NCBI GenBank assembly: GCA_032433765.1
Contig: JAVIAB010000159.1
Span: forward strand, 3,874,770 to 3,938,769
Direction of reading: 5' to 3'
Length of the DNA: 64,000 nt
Source: Megaustenia siamemsis
Lineage: Eukaryota; Mollusca; Gastropoda; Stylommatophora; Ariophantidae
Shown here: piece after piece, positions 1-10,984 of the stretch
Layout: each line of letters starts with the position of its first letter
Numbering within the stretch: position 1 is the stretch's first letter
Notes under the pieces: model-generated
Seen by the model: the letters and a program-made list of their open reading frames with translations, nothing else
Told to the model about the DNA's origin: nothing
Databases searched by the model: none
Translations under genes and position numbers: made by a program

Positions 1-73
1 TTCTATCAGCATTGACTTCGAGTAACTGTCAATTAGATTAGGTTTTATTTTGTTTTGTTACGCCATCTATGAC

Positions 74-652
74 TTGAGCACAATAATAACATCAGATGGG
101 AGATGCACCACAGAAAATAAAAAGCAGAATAGCTCAGGCCAAAATAGCATTTCAGAAAATGAAAAATATCTTATGCAACAAATCTATGTCAATAAAAATG
201 AGAAAGAGAGTTCATCGGTGCTATATAGAACCAATTCTGACCTATGGAAGCGAATCATGGACAGTAGACAAACAAATGGAAAGACGATTAGAAGCCACAG
301 AGATGGGATTTCTCAGAAGAATGTTGAAAGTTCCCTGGACAGATAAAAAGACCAATGAGGAAGTTCTCAAAGAGGCCAACACAAAAAGGGAGCTCTTAAA
401 AAACATCAGAAAGAAGCAATCAACATTTTTCGGGCACATCATGAGAAGAGGAAAATTGGAATACTTGGTTACAACTGGCAAAATAAAAGGAAAGAGAGAT
501 CGCGGACGACAGAGAGAGAAAATACTGGATAGCTTGGTGTCATGGCATGGACAACATTCAACAACAGAACTGATACGATGCACTGTGGATAGAAGATTGT
601 GGGGGGACACGATCGCCTACGCTAACCGGCAGGGTACATGATGATGATGATG
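74..652 (+). mobile_element. 5'-truncated RTE-like LINE fragment (RT C-terminus) with ATG-repeat tail
   Basis: This is the C-terminal end of a non-LTR retrotransposon polymerase. The reading begins with an ITSDGRCTTE segment. It slips one base near position 112 and continues as IKSRIAQAKIAFQKMKN, then YGSESWTVDKQ and FFGHIMRRGKLEYL, all typical of the region after the RT palm in RTE/CFDP2-like LINEs. The stop is followed by a short ATG microsatellite (about 637-652), a usual 3' tail for this group. The 9-bp sequence ATCTATGAC occurs at 65-73 and again at 653-661, a convincing target-site duplication that fixes both ends. The copy lacks endonuclease and the RT catalytic core, so it is a dead 5'-truncated insertion. 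Confidence 0.85.
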
Positions 653-815
653 ATCTATGACACTTTATTTGAATCCGTGAATTCATTTGCTTTGATACAA
701 CAACAAGGAAGTGTAATATTTGTGATATTTTGTTCAACATTTGGGCCTACACTGTTTCATATTAGTGCATTTTTAGTAACTTTCCTGTGATTTATCACAA
801 TATCATTGAGCAGAC

Positions 816-1589
816 TCTCACAAATCTACCAATAAATACAGAAGACACATGTTCTCACAAATCTACCAATAAATACAGAAGACACATGTTCTAACAAATC
901 TACCAATAAATACAGAAGACACATGTTCTCACAAATCTACCAATAAATACAGAAGACACATGTTCTAACAAATCTACCAATAAATACAGAAGACCACATG
1001 TTCTCACAAATTTACCGATAAATACAGAAGATTCATTTCTAACAAAGCTACCAATAAATACAGAAGACAACATGTTCTCCCAAATCTACTGATAAAAAAA
1101 GAAGACACATGTTCTCACAAATCTACCAATAAATACAGAAGACACATGTTCTAACAAAGCTACCAATAAATACAGAAGACACATGTTCTCACAAATCTAC
1201 CATTACATACAGAAGACATGTTCTAACAAAGCTACCAATAAATACAGAAGACACATGTTCTCACAAATCTACCAATAAATACAGAAGACACATATCCTCA
1301 CATATCTAACAATAAACACAGAAGACACATATCCTCACATATCTAACAATAAATACAGAAGACACATGTTCTCACAAATCTACCAATAAATAAAGAAGAC
1401 ACATATCCTCACATATCTAACAATAAATGCAGAAGACACATGTTTTCACAAATCTAAGATAAATACAGAAGACTCATGTTCTCACAAATCTACCAATAAA
1501 TACAGAAGACACATGTTCTCACAAATCTACCGATAAGTACAGAAGACACATGTTCTCACAAATCTACCGATAAATACAGAAGACACATG
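816..1589 (+). repeat. 37-bp satellite, first block
   Basis: About 21 head-to-tail copies of a 37-bp unit built on ACAAATCTACCAATAAATAC plus AGAAGACACATGTTCTC. Copies vary between CCAATAAATAC and CCGATAAGTAC and between TTCTCAC and TTCTAAC. The same satellite resumes after FB1 and again after the solo LTR, so one array was split by two insertions. The stretch 662-815 before it shows no feature. Confidence 0.95.
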
Positions 1590-1648
1590 AGTAGTATAAG
1601 AGGGTCCATTTGGATCGAATTTAGGCGTAAATTAACAAAGCTATATAG

Positions 1649-1667
1649 TAGGTGCGCGGCGCACCTA
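1649..1667. repeat. Short near-perfect palindrome near FB1 left tip
   Basis: TAGGTGCGCGGCGCACCTA is a 9-bp inverted repeat around one base, about 60 bp inside the end. The mirrored copy lies at 10607-10625. It is a candidate recognition or hairpin site at the element ends; function is unknown. Confidence 0.6.
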
Positions 1668-2035
1668 ATGTACACGAGAATCAAGGGGAGTTAATCGGTC
1701 GTGCGGTCGGCGTGACCCCTCGTGCGGCGGGACCCCTCGTGCAGCGGGCGCCGGATCACGCGGGTGCGTGGTGACCTCGAGGCGGATCGCGTGTCGACGG
1801 GTGACCCCTTCAGATTAGCTCGAGTGGTTCGGACAGCGTGCTATCGCGTCGGGGGATTATCTCGGTTCGGTGGGACGCTATCGCGCCAGGTAGCCGTTAG
1901 AAAATATTTATAGCTATGTAGTTGGGTGTCTGCTTAACATTGTACCATAAATGAAGCATAAGGGGTGAAACTGTTAGAGATTACTGGTTAGTCTAAGCTG
2001 GTAATGTAAATATGTTCTTCGGTGTTAGTGGTTCG

Positions 2036-2103
<68 letters not shown>

Positions 2104-2463
2104 TTCCAGCCTAGATTTCCCTCCATTGAAAAACTCATTCTCTCCATTTATCCCTATCATCGCGCCTTTCTTTTCTCTCTCGCTTTCTCCCCTATCCTCT
2201 CTTAGACTTCTAACCTATCAGTCCACCCTCCGCCTATCCCTTTAGCTCCCCCGCCCTCCCTCATATTTTTAGCATCCCTCCTATTGTAACACTTGATTAT
2301 TCTCACCATTAATACATAGCATCTCGCCTTCTTTCTCATATGCTTCTCTCTCTCTCGCTCTCTCTCTCTCTCTCAGTTAGAGATTACTGGTTAGTCTAAG
2401 CTGGTAGTGTAAATATGTTCCTCGGTGTTAGTGGTTCGCTATCTCTCTCTCTCTCGCCCTCTT

Positions 2464-2522
<59 letters not shown>

Positions 2523-2780
2523 TTCCAGCCTAGATTTCCCTCCATTGAAACACTTACTCATTCTCTCCCTTTATCCCTAGCATCGCGCCTTCCTTCTCTC
2601 TCTCTCTCTCTCTCTCTCGCTTTCTCTCCTATCCTCTCTTAGACTTCTAACCTATCAGTCCACCCTCCGCCTCTCCCTTTAGCTCCCCAACCCTCCCTCA
2701 TATTTTAGCGTCCCGCCTATTGTAACACTTGATTATTCTCACCATTAATACATAGCATCTCGCCTTCTTTCTCATACGCT

Positions 2781-2820
<40 letters not shown>

Positions 2821-2866
2821 GCTCTTCTAACCCCTACTAGACTTCTCTCCTACCATTCCACCTTTC

Positions 2867-2911
<45 letters not shown>

Positions 2912-3728
2912 ACCTCGCCTAGCGTTCCGCCTTCATTCGTATTTTTACCTTACCACCAGTGTAACACATTAATAACATTGAATATCAATTACAAAAAGAC
3001 TTGAAATATCTACTTTTTAAAGAACCAATAAGATAAACATATGAAAAACGAAGGAATAATACACTCGACAAGGCTTAACAGACGTACTTTATACACATCA
3101 CCATTAATACAACTGAAATTCCTTTAATGATAACCTATCACATCGTTATGAGCTAAGAGAAAAACAGAAAAAAAAATTCAACTTACACCGTAAAATATTC
3201 CACTACAACACAGACCGCTAGACTGAACAGTACTACGAAAATAAACGTCCGTGAATCAAGCGCGCTTATAACACGAAGTCTCACATCCCACTAGTTGAAA
3301 TATAATCTGGTAAATAAAATTTGGACGATACTATTCCACCCTCGACTAATATCTAAGTTAACCAATCAGAGAAGAAGATTTCTATCGGACACCCATCAAC
3401 GAAATGGCTGACCTCTGGATTAACTAATCGGAGAAGAGGATTACTGTTATCGTGATAACTGACCTCATTTTCAACTTGAAGTGCTGTCGAGTCTGATGCA
3501 TGGGTTACTTTAAGTCGATTCGGCCCCTGATACAATCCACCTAGCGGGTCAATGGTGGGGGAAATAATACAAGTGGCGGGTTACTTGAACGCGTTTTGAC
3601 CCCTGCTGCAATACCAGGAGTTCCATGACAGTTATAAATAGTTGGATACAACAAGCAGGAAGTTATATTAAGGACAGAAATCTAGCAGGCAATGGCAGAA
3701 ACCTAAGAGGCAAGGACAGAAAACTAGG

Positions 3729-4490
3729 GGGGGTCGTGGTTCGTGGTTCGGTAAGTCCGTGGTTCGTTAAGTCCGTGGTTCGTGGGGTTGTGGTTCGTGG
3801 TTCGTTAGTTGATGGTTGGTTAAGTCCGTGGTTCGTGGGGTTGTGGTTCGTGGTTCGTTAGTTGATGGTTCGTTAAGTCCATGGTTCGTAGGGGTTGTGG
3901 TTCGCGGTTCGTGAGTTGATGGTTCGTTAAGTTCGTGGTTTGTTAAGTTCGTTGTTCGTGAGTTTGTGGTTCGTTAGTTGATGGTTCGTTAAGTCCGTGG
4001 TTCGTGGGGTTGTGGTTCGTGGTTCGTAGTTGATGGTTCGTTAAGTCCATGGTTCGTAGGGGTTGTGGTTCGCGGTTCGTGAGTTGAGGGTTCGTTAAGT
4101 CCGTGGTTCGTGGGGTTGTGGTTCGTGGTTCGTTAGTTGATGGTTCGTTAAGTCCGTGGTTCGTGGGGTTGTGGTTTGTGGTTCGTTAGTTGATGGTTCG
4201 TTAAGTCCGTGGTTCGTAGGGGTTGTGTTCCGCGGTTCGTGAGTTGAGGGTTCGTTAAGTCCGTGGTTCGTAGGAGTTGTGGTTCGTGGTTCGTTAGTTG
4301 ATGGTTCGTTATGTCCATGGTTCGTGGGGTTGTGGTTCGTTAGTTGATGGTTCGTTAAGTCCATGGTTCGTGGGGTTGTTGTTCGCGGTTCGTGAGTTGA
4401 GGGTTCGGTAAGTCCGTGGTTCGTGGTTTGTTAAGTTCGTTGTTCGTGAGTTTGTGGTTTATTAAGTTTGTAGTTTGTTAAGTGCGTGGT
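3729..4490 (+). repeat. 53-bp GTTCGTGG minisatellite (FB1 left arm)
   Basis: About 14 units of a 53-bp repeat built from GTTCGTGG, GTTAGTTGATGG and GTTAAGTCCG words. The mirror image occupies about 8080-8990 of the right arm. A short block of the same words occurs in FB2, which links the two elements. Confidence 0.9.
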
Positions 4491-4689
4491 TCGAGAGGTC
4501 GTGGGCAAGGGCAGAAACCTAAGAGGCAAGGGCAGAAACCTAGGAGGCAAGGTCAGAAACCTAGGAGGCAAGGGCAGAAACCTAGGAGGCAAGGGCAGAA
4601 ACCTAAGAGGCAAAGACAGAAACCTAGGAGGCAAGATCAGAAACCTAGGAGGCAAGGGCAGAAACCTAGGAAGCAAAGGCTGAAAAACA

Positions 4690-4874
4690 CTCGTACTGAC
4701 TAAGGCTTCCAAGGTGTATTTGATTGTCGCCCTATTTTTGTCTGTATAACCTAATATATCACTTTCATTTAATCTATCGATAAACGTTTCAAAGTCATTT
4801 CTGTTGTTAACTAACAAGGGTTTGTCTAATCCTGTCGCGTTATTTGAGCTTGTGTGTGAAAGTAACGCAGCCAA
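4690..4874 (-). other. Protein-like remnant in FB1 (mirror of 7681-7860)
   Basis: The minus strand reads as a non-repetitive stretch containing GLDKPLLVNNRNDFETFIDR and GYTDKNRATIKYTLEAL before running into the 21-bp repeat. Its composition is protein-like (acidic, basic and hydrophobic residues mixed), unlike the repeat translations beside it. I do not recognise the family. The same stretch is kept open in the right arm at about 7681-7860 on the plus strand. It may be a decayed piece of an original element gene or chance. Confidence 0.35.
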
Positions 4875-4949
4875 ATAGAACTGACCTCTGAGGCAATACC
4901 GGCTGTGTTACTAAAAAGATTTTGACGTATGATGGCAATTTTATGAGTT

Positions 4950-5835
4950 TACCCCCTGATCATTTTTTAGGGATACGCCCATGAAATCGGTAAAAATCGT
5001 AAATTTTCACTCTAGGCATACCCCAAACTCTATTTTAGACATCCCCATTGCAAAAATTTACATTAAAAACCACTTTTAGGATTTTACCCCCTTATCATTT
5101 TTTGAGGGTTACGCCCATGGAATCGATAAAAAGCGTTAATTTAGCACGCAGGCTTACCTAAAACTTTATTTTAGACATCCCCACACCAAAAATTTGCTTA
5201 AAAATCACTTTTGAAATTGTTACCCCCTTACCATTTTTTAGGGTTACGCCCATGGAATTGATAACAAATTGAAATATAACCTCAAGGCATACCCCAAACT
5301 TTATTTTAGACATCCCCATAACAAAGATTTACATTAAAAACCACTTTTAGGATTTTACCCCTTTACCATTTTTTTAGGGTTACGCCACTGAAATCGATAA
5401 AAATCGTAAATTTAACACGTAGACTTACCTAAAACTTTATTTTAGACATCCCCACACCAAAAATTAACTTAAAAATCACTTTTGAAAATGTAACCCCCTT
5501 ACCATTTTTGAGGGTTACGCCCCTGAAATCGATAAAATCGTAAATTTAGCACGTAGGCTTACCTAAAACTTTATTTTAGACATCCCCACATCAAAAATTA
5601 ACTTAAAAATCACTTTTGAAATTGTAACCCCCCTTACCATTTTTGAGGGTTACGCCCCTGAAATCGATAAAAATCGTAAATTTAGCACGTAGGCTTACCT
5701 AAAACTTTATTTTAGACATCCCTACACCAAAAATTAACTTAAAAATCAATTTTGAAAATGTAACCCCCCCTTACCATTTTTTGAGGGTTACGCCCCTGAA
5801 ATCGATAAAAAATTGAAATATAACCTCAAGGCATA
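4950..5835 (+). repeat. 135-140-bp core repeats of FB1
   Basis: About 6.5 tandem units each contain TTACCATTTTTGAGGGTTAC, a GCCCCTGAAATCGATAAAAA-type segment and ACTTTATTTTAGACATCCCC. Two unit types alternate, one with TTTGCTTAAAA/TTAACTTAAAA and one with TTTACATTAAAA. The mirrored set is at 6725-7610. Confidence 0.85.
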
Positions 5836-5944
5836 CCCCAAACATATTTTTTGACACCCCTACATATCAAATTCCAACAAAAAAACAAAAAAAAATAGTA
5901 GTAAGGAAGTGTGTTTTGAGCAAGGATTTGAACATTTCGTGCAG

Positions 5945-5981
5945 GTATCGTGCAGGACAATCTCGTCGTGCAGCACGATAC
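5945..5981. repeat. Hairpin in the FB1 central spacer
   Basis: GTATCGTGC (5945-5953) and GCACGATAC (5973-5981) are perfect inverted repeats separated by 19 bases. They lie within the 78-bp spacer (5922-5999), at the tip of the giant foldback. The spacer has no other feature I can name. Confidence 0.65.
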
Positions 5982-6100
5982 ATCTGCGTAGTATGCACGG
6001 CTCAAAAACACCTCTCCTTACTACTATTTTTTTTTGTTTTTTTGTTGGAATTTGATATGTAGGGGTGTCAAAAAATATGTTTGGGGTATGCCTTGAGGTT

Positions 6101-6724
6101 AAGAAATTAGAATCAGACTGGCTAAAGCAGCAATGTCTTTCAGAAGCCTTGAAAAGTTGTGGAAATCAAAACTCATTAGCACAAACACAAAACTTAGGCT
6201 ATTCAAATCAAATGTACTATCAACCCTTACGTATGCGTGTGAAAGCTGGAAAACAACAAGAGATATAGAAACAAAGTTGAACGCATTCGAAAATAAATGT
6301 CTAAGGAAAATACTTGGTATAGAATGGAACGAATTCAAAACAAACGAGGAAATTAGAGAAATCGCCAATCAACCACTAATATCTTCAGTAATAAAGAAAA
6401 GACGATGGTCATACGTTGGACATGTGATGAGAAGAGATAATAATCGAATAGCAAAGCAAGCCCTCATATGGGAAACAACAGGTAAAAGAAAAAGAGGAAG
6501 ACCCAGGGAGACACTGAGAAGAACATTGATGAGAGAGGCAAGAGCAGCAGGAATCGGCTCCATCAATGAGATAGAACTGCTTGCACAGAACAGAGACAGA
6601 TGGCGAGATTTGATAAAATATCTTTAAAAGAAAACTGCTAGAACAAAAATTCATATAGGAGAAGGTGTATCTTGGTCTAAGCCCTATGGGCCGGTTACGG
6701 CTCGAAAGGTCAATAGATAGATAG
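6101..6724 (+). mobile_element. 5'-truncated LINE inserted beside the FB1 axis
   Basis: An open stretch (6133-6627, ending in a stop) encodes the RT C-terminal region: KLISTNTKLRLFKSNVLS, ACESWKTTRDIETKLNAF, CLRKILGIEWNEF, RRWSYVGHVMRRDNNRI and GKRKRGRPRETLRR. The 3' UTR ends GGCTCGAAAGGTCAATAG followed by an ATAG microsatellite. A 13-bp ATGCCTTGAGGTT lies immediately before (6088-6100) and after (6725-6737), a clear target-site duplication. The insertion sits in the right arm of FB1 and has no counterpart in the left, so it happened after the palindrome formed. The endonuclease and RT core are missing. Confidence 0.88.
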
Positions 6725-7680
6725 ATGCCTTGAGGTTATATTTCAATTTTTTATCGATTTCAGGGGCGTAACCCTCAAAAAATGGTAAGGGGGGTTACAT
6801 TTTCAAAATTGATTTTTAAGTTAATTTTTGGTGTAGGGATGTCTAAAATAAAGTTTTAGGTAAGCCTACGTGCTAAATTTACGATTTTTATCGATTTCAG
6901 GGGCGTAACCCTCAAAAATGGTAAGGGAGGTTACAATTTCAAAAGTGATTTTTAAGTTAATTTTTGATGTGGGGATGTCTAAAATAAAGTTTTAGGTAAG
7001 CCTACGTGCTAAATTTACGATTTTTATCGATTTCAGGGCGTAACCCTCAAAAATGGTAAGGGGGTTACATTTTCAAAAGTGATTTTTAAGTTAATTTTTG
7101 GTGTGGGGATGTCTAAAATAAAGTTTTAGGTAAGTCTACGTGTTAAATTTACGATTTTTATCGATTTCAGTGGCGTAACCCTAAAAAAATGGTAAGGGGG
7201 TAAAATCCTAAAAGTGGTTTTTAATGTAAATCTTTGTTATGGGGATGTCTAAAATAAAGTTTGGGGTATGCCTTGAGGTTATATTTCAATTTGTTATCAA
7301 TTCCATGGGCGTAACCCTAAAAAATGGTAAGGGGGTAAACAATTTCAAAAGTGATTTTTAAGCAAATTTTGGTGTGGGGATGTCTAAAATAAAGTTTTAG
7401 GTAATCCTGCGTGCTAAATTAACGCTTTTTATCGATTCCATGGGCGTAACCCTCAAAAAATGATAAGGGGGTAAAATCCTAAAAGTGGTTTTTAATGTAA
7501 ATTTTTGCAATGGGGATGTCTAAAATAGAGTTTGGGGTATGCCTAGAGTGAAAATTTACGATTTTTACCGATTTCATGGGCGTATCCCTAAAAAAATGAT
7601 CAGGGGGTAAACTCATAAAATTGCCATCATACGTCAAAATCTTTTTAGTAACACAGCCGTATTGCCTCAGAGGTCAGTTC

Positions 7681-7860
7681 TATTTGGCTGCGTTACTTTC
7701 ACACACAAGCTCAAATAACGCGACAGGATTAGACAAACCCTTGTTAGTTAACAACAGAAATGACTTTGAAACGTTTATCGATAGATTAAATGAAAGTGAT
7801 ATATTAGGTTATACAGACAAAAATAGGGCGACAATCAAATACACCTTGGAAGCCTTAGTC
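7681..7860 (+). other. Protein-like remnant in FB1 right arm
   Basis: Mirror of 4690-4874. The plus-strand frame is open from about 7621 and continues into the proline/leucine-rich 21-bp repeat to 8127. The first 80 codons look protein-like; the PRFLPLP part after them is only repeat translation. No homology is recognised. Confidence 0.35.
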
Positions 7861-8079
7861 AGTACGAGTGTTTTTCAGCCTTTGCTTCCTAGGTTTCTGC
7901 CCTTGCCTCCTAGGTTTCTGACCTTGCCTCCTAGGTTTCTGTCTTTGCCTCTTAGGTTTCTGCCCTTGCCTCCTAGGTTTCTGCCCTTGCCTCCTAGGTT
8001 TCTGACCTTGCCTCCTAGGTTTCTGCCCTTGCCTCTTAGATTTCTGCCCTTGCCCACGACCTCTCGAACCACGCACTTA

Positions 8080-8990
8080 ACAAACTACAAACTTAAAAAA
8101 CCACAAACTCACGAGCAACGAACTTAACAAACCACGAACCACGGACTTACCGAACCCTCAACTCACGAACCGCGAACAACAACCCCACGAACCATGGACT
8201 TAACGAACCATCAACTAACGAACCACGAACCACAACCCCACGAACCACGAACTTAACGAACCCTCAACTCACGAACCGCGAACCACTACCCCTACGAACC
8301 ACGGACTTAACGAACCATCAACTAACGAACCACGAACCACAACCCCACGAACCACGGACTTAACGAACCATCAACTAACGAACCACGAACCACAACCCCA
8401 CGAACCATGGACTTAACGAACCATCAACTAACGAACCACGAACCACAACCCCACGAACCACGGACTTAACGAACCCTCAACTCACGAACCGCGAACCACA
8501 ACCCCTACTAACCACGGACTTAACGAACCATCAACTAACGAACCACGAACCACAACCCCACGAACCACGGACTTAACGAACCATCAACTAACGAACCACG
8601 AACTACAACCCCACGAACCACGGACTTAACGAACCCTCAACTCACGAACCGCGAACCACAACCCCTACGAACCATGGACTTAACGAACCATCAACTAACG
8701 AACCACGAACCACAACCCACGAACCACGGACTTAACGAACCATCAACTAACGAACCACAAACTCACGAACAACGAACTTAACAAACCACGAACTTAACGA
8801 ACCATCAACTCACGAACCGCGAACCACAACCCCTACGAACCATGGACTTAACGAACCATCAACTAACGAACCACGAACCACAACCCCACGAACCACGGAC
8901 TTAACGAACCATCAACTAACGAACCACGAACCACAACCCCACGAACCACGGACTTAACGAACCACGGACTTACCGAACCACGAACCACGA
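8080..8990 (-). repeat. 53-bp minisatellite (FB1 right arm)
   Basis: Reverse complement of the GTTCGTGG array of the left arm (here seen as AACGAACCACGAACCACAAC words), about 17 units. Copy number differs between arms, so unit gain or loss went on after the inversion. Confidence 0.9.
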
Positions 8991-9809
8991 CCCCCCTAGT
9001 TTTCTGTCCTTGCCTCTTAGGTTTCTGCCATTGCCTGCTAGATTTCTGTCCTTAATATAACTTCCTGCTTGTTGTATCCAACTATTTATAACTGTCATGG
9101 AACTCCTGGTATTGCAGCAGGGGTCAAAACGCGTTCAAGTAACCCGCCACTTGTATTATTTCCCCCACCATTGACCCGCTAGGTGGATTGTATCAGGGGC
9201 CGAATCGATTTAAAGTAACCCATGCATCAGACTCGACAGCACTTCAAGTTGAAAATGAGGTCAGTTATCACGATAACAGTAATCCTCTTCTCCGATTAGT
9301 TAATCCAGAGGTCAGTCATTTCGTTGATGGGTGTCCGATAGAAATCTTCTTCTCTGATTGGTTAACTTAGATATTAGTCGAGGGTGGAATAGTATCGTCC
9401 AAATTTTATTTACCAGATTATATTTCAACTAGTGGGATGTGAGACTTCGTGTTATAAGCGCGCTTGATTCACGGACGTTTATTTTCGTAGTACTGTTCAG
9501 TCTAGCGGTCTGTGTTGTAGTGGAATATTTTACGGTGTAAGTTGAATTTTTTTTTCTGTTTTTCTCTTAGCTCATAACGATGTGATAGGTTATCATTAAA
9601 GGAATTTCAGTTGTATTAATGGTGATGTGTATAAAGTACGTCTGTTAAGCCTTGTCGAGTGTATTATTCCTTCGTTTTTCATATGTTTATCTTATTGGTT
9701 CTTTAAAAAGTAGATATTTCAAGTCTTTTTGTAATTGATATTCAATGTTATTAATGTGTTACACTGGTGGTAAGGTAAAAATACGAATGAAGGCGGAACG
9801 CTAGGCGAG

Positions 9810-9850
<41 letters not shown>

Positions 9851-10166
9851 GAAAGGTGGAATGTAGGAGAGAAGTCTAGTAGGGGTTAGAAGAGCGAGAG
9901 AGAGAGAGCGAGAGAGAGAGAAGCGTATGAGAAAGAAGGCGAGATGCTATGTATTAATGGTGAGAATAATCAAGTGTTACAATAGGCGGGACGCTAAAAA
10001 TATGAGGGAGGGTTGGGGAGCTAAAGGGAGAGGCGGAGGGTGGACTGATAGGTTAGAAGTCTAAGAGAGGATAGGAGAGAAAGCGAGAGAGAAAAGGAAG
10101 GCGCGATGCTAGGGATAAATGGAGAGAATGAGTAAGTGTTTCAATGGAGGGAAATCTAGGCTGGAA

Positions 10167-10238
<72 letters not shown>

Positions 10239-10684
10239 CGAACCACTAACACCGAAGAACATATTTACATTACCAGCTTAGACTAACCAGTAATCTCTAA
10301 CAGTTTCACCCCTTATGCTTCATTTATGGTACAACGTTAAGCAGACACCCAACTACATAGCTATAAATATTTTCTAACGGCTACCTGGCGCGATAGCGTC
10401 CCACCGAACCGAGATAATCCCCCGACGCGATAGCACGCTGTCCGAACCACTCGAGCTAATCTGAAGGGGTCACCCGTCGACACGCGATCCGCCTCGAGGT
10501 CACCACGCACCCGCGTGATCCGGCGCCCGCTGCACGAGGGGTCCCGCCGCACGAGGGGTCACGCCGACCGCACGACCGATTAACTCCCCTTGATTCTCGT
10601 GTACATTAGGTGCGCCGCGCACCTACTATATAGCTTTGTTAATTTACGCCTAAATTCGACCCAAATGGACCCTCTTATACTACT

Positions 10685-10984
10685 CACATGTCCTCACAAA
10701 TCTACCGATAAGTACAGAAGACACATGTTCTCACAAATCTACCGATAAGTACAGAAGACACATGTCCTCACAAATCTACCGATAAGTACAGAAGACACAT
10801 GTTCTCACAAATCTACCGATAAATACAGAAGACACATGTTCTCACAAATCTACCGATAAGTACAGAAGACACATGTTCTCACAAATCTACCGATAAGTAC
10901 AGAAGACACATGTCCTCACAAATCTACCGATAAATACAGAAGACATGTTCTAACAAAGGTACCAATAAATACAGAAGACACATG
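10685..10984 (+). repeat. 37-bp satellite, second block
   Basis: About 8 units of the 37-bp satellite resume right after the FB1 target duplication. Most carry the CCGATAAGTACAG variant. The block ends at the 4-bp CATG (10981-10984) that precedes the solo LTR. Confidence 0.93.

Larger units (their letters stand above)
1590..5921 (+). repeat. FB1 left arm
   Basis: From the tip inward the arm holds: a 60-bp tip; a GC-rich segment (1690-1900); CT microsatellites (2037-2100, 2343-2373, 2443-2518, 2782-2822, 2870-2909); about 700 bp of plain AT-rich sequence; a 53-bp GTTCGTGG-rich minisatellite (3729-4490); a 21-bp minisatellite (4500-4690); a protein-like remnant; and about 6.5 units of a 135-140-bp core repeat (4950-5835). 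The segment around 1973-2340 is tandemly repeated once more at about 2375-2780. The right arm has only one copy, which explains much of the length difference between arms. Confidence 0.9.
1590..10684. mobile_element. Giant palindromic element FB1 (Polinton-like ends, no recognised genes)
   Basis: A 9.1-kb element made almost entirely of two inverted arms (1590-5921 and 6000-10684) around a 78-bp spacer. It starts AGTAGTATAAGAGGGTCC and ends with the exact reverse complement. The 6-bp CACATG flanks it on both sides (1584-1589 and 10685-10690), inside the 37-bp satellite. Known Polintons/Mavericks have 6-bp target duplications, long terminal inverted repeats and AG...CT ends, so this looks like a non-autonomous relative in which the inverted repeats have taken over the element. 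I see no polymerase B, integrase, ATPase, protease or capsid-like frame. A foldback element of another superfamily is the main alternative. Confidence 0.8.
6000..10684 (-). repeat. FB1 right arm
   Basis: This is the reverse complement of the left arm. It contains the core repeats (6725-7610), the protein-like remnant (7681-7860), the 21-bp minisatellite (7870-8060), the 53-bp minisatellite (8080-8990), the plain AT-rich segment, GA microsatellites (9812-9846, 9898-9920, 10173-10240), the GC-rich block (10380-10600) and the tip. A LINE fragment (6101-6724) interrupts this arm only. Without the LINE and its duplicated target the arm is about 4.05 kb against 4.33 kb on the left. Most differences are repeat copy number, with few point changes in unique stretches, so the arms are young or kept alike by conversion. 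Confidence 0.9.

Noticed and set aside
816..1589. CRISPR-like direct repeats
   Set aside because: Units are contiguous without unique spacers, in a eukaryotic genome, so it is a satellite.
3353..3535. 60-codon frame in the FB1 arms (also 9188-9370)
   Set aside because: It is open in both arms only because the arms are nearly identical. There is no domain, and the residue pattern gives weaker support than the remnant at 7681-7860.
4431..4690. PRFLPLP / GQKPRRQ repeat protein
   Set aside because: Only the 21-bp minisatellite in two frames; no conserved domain.
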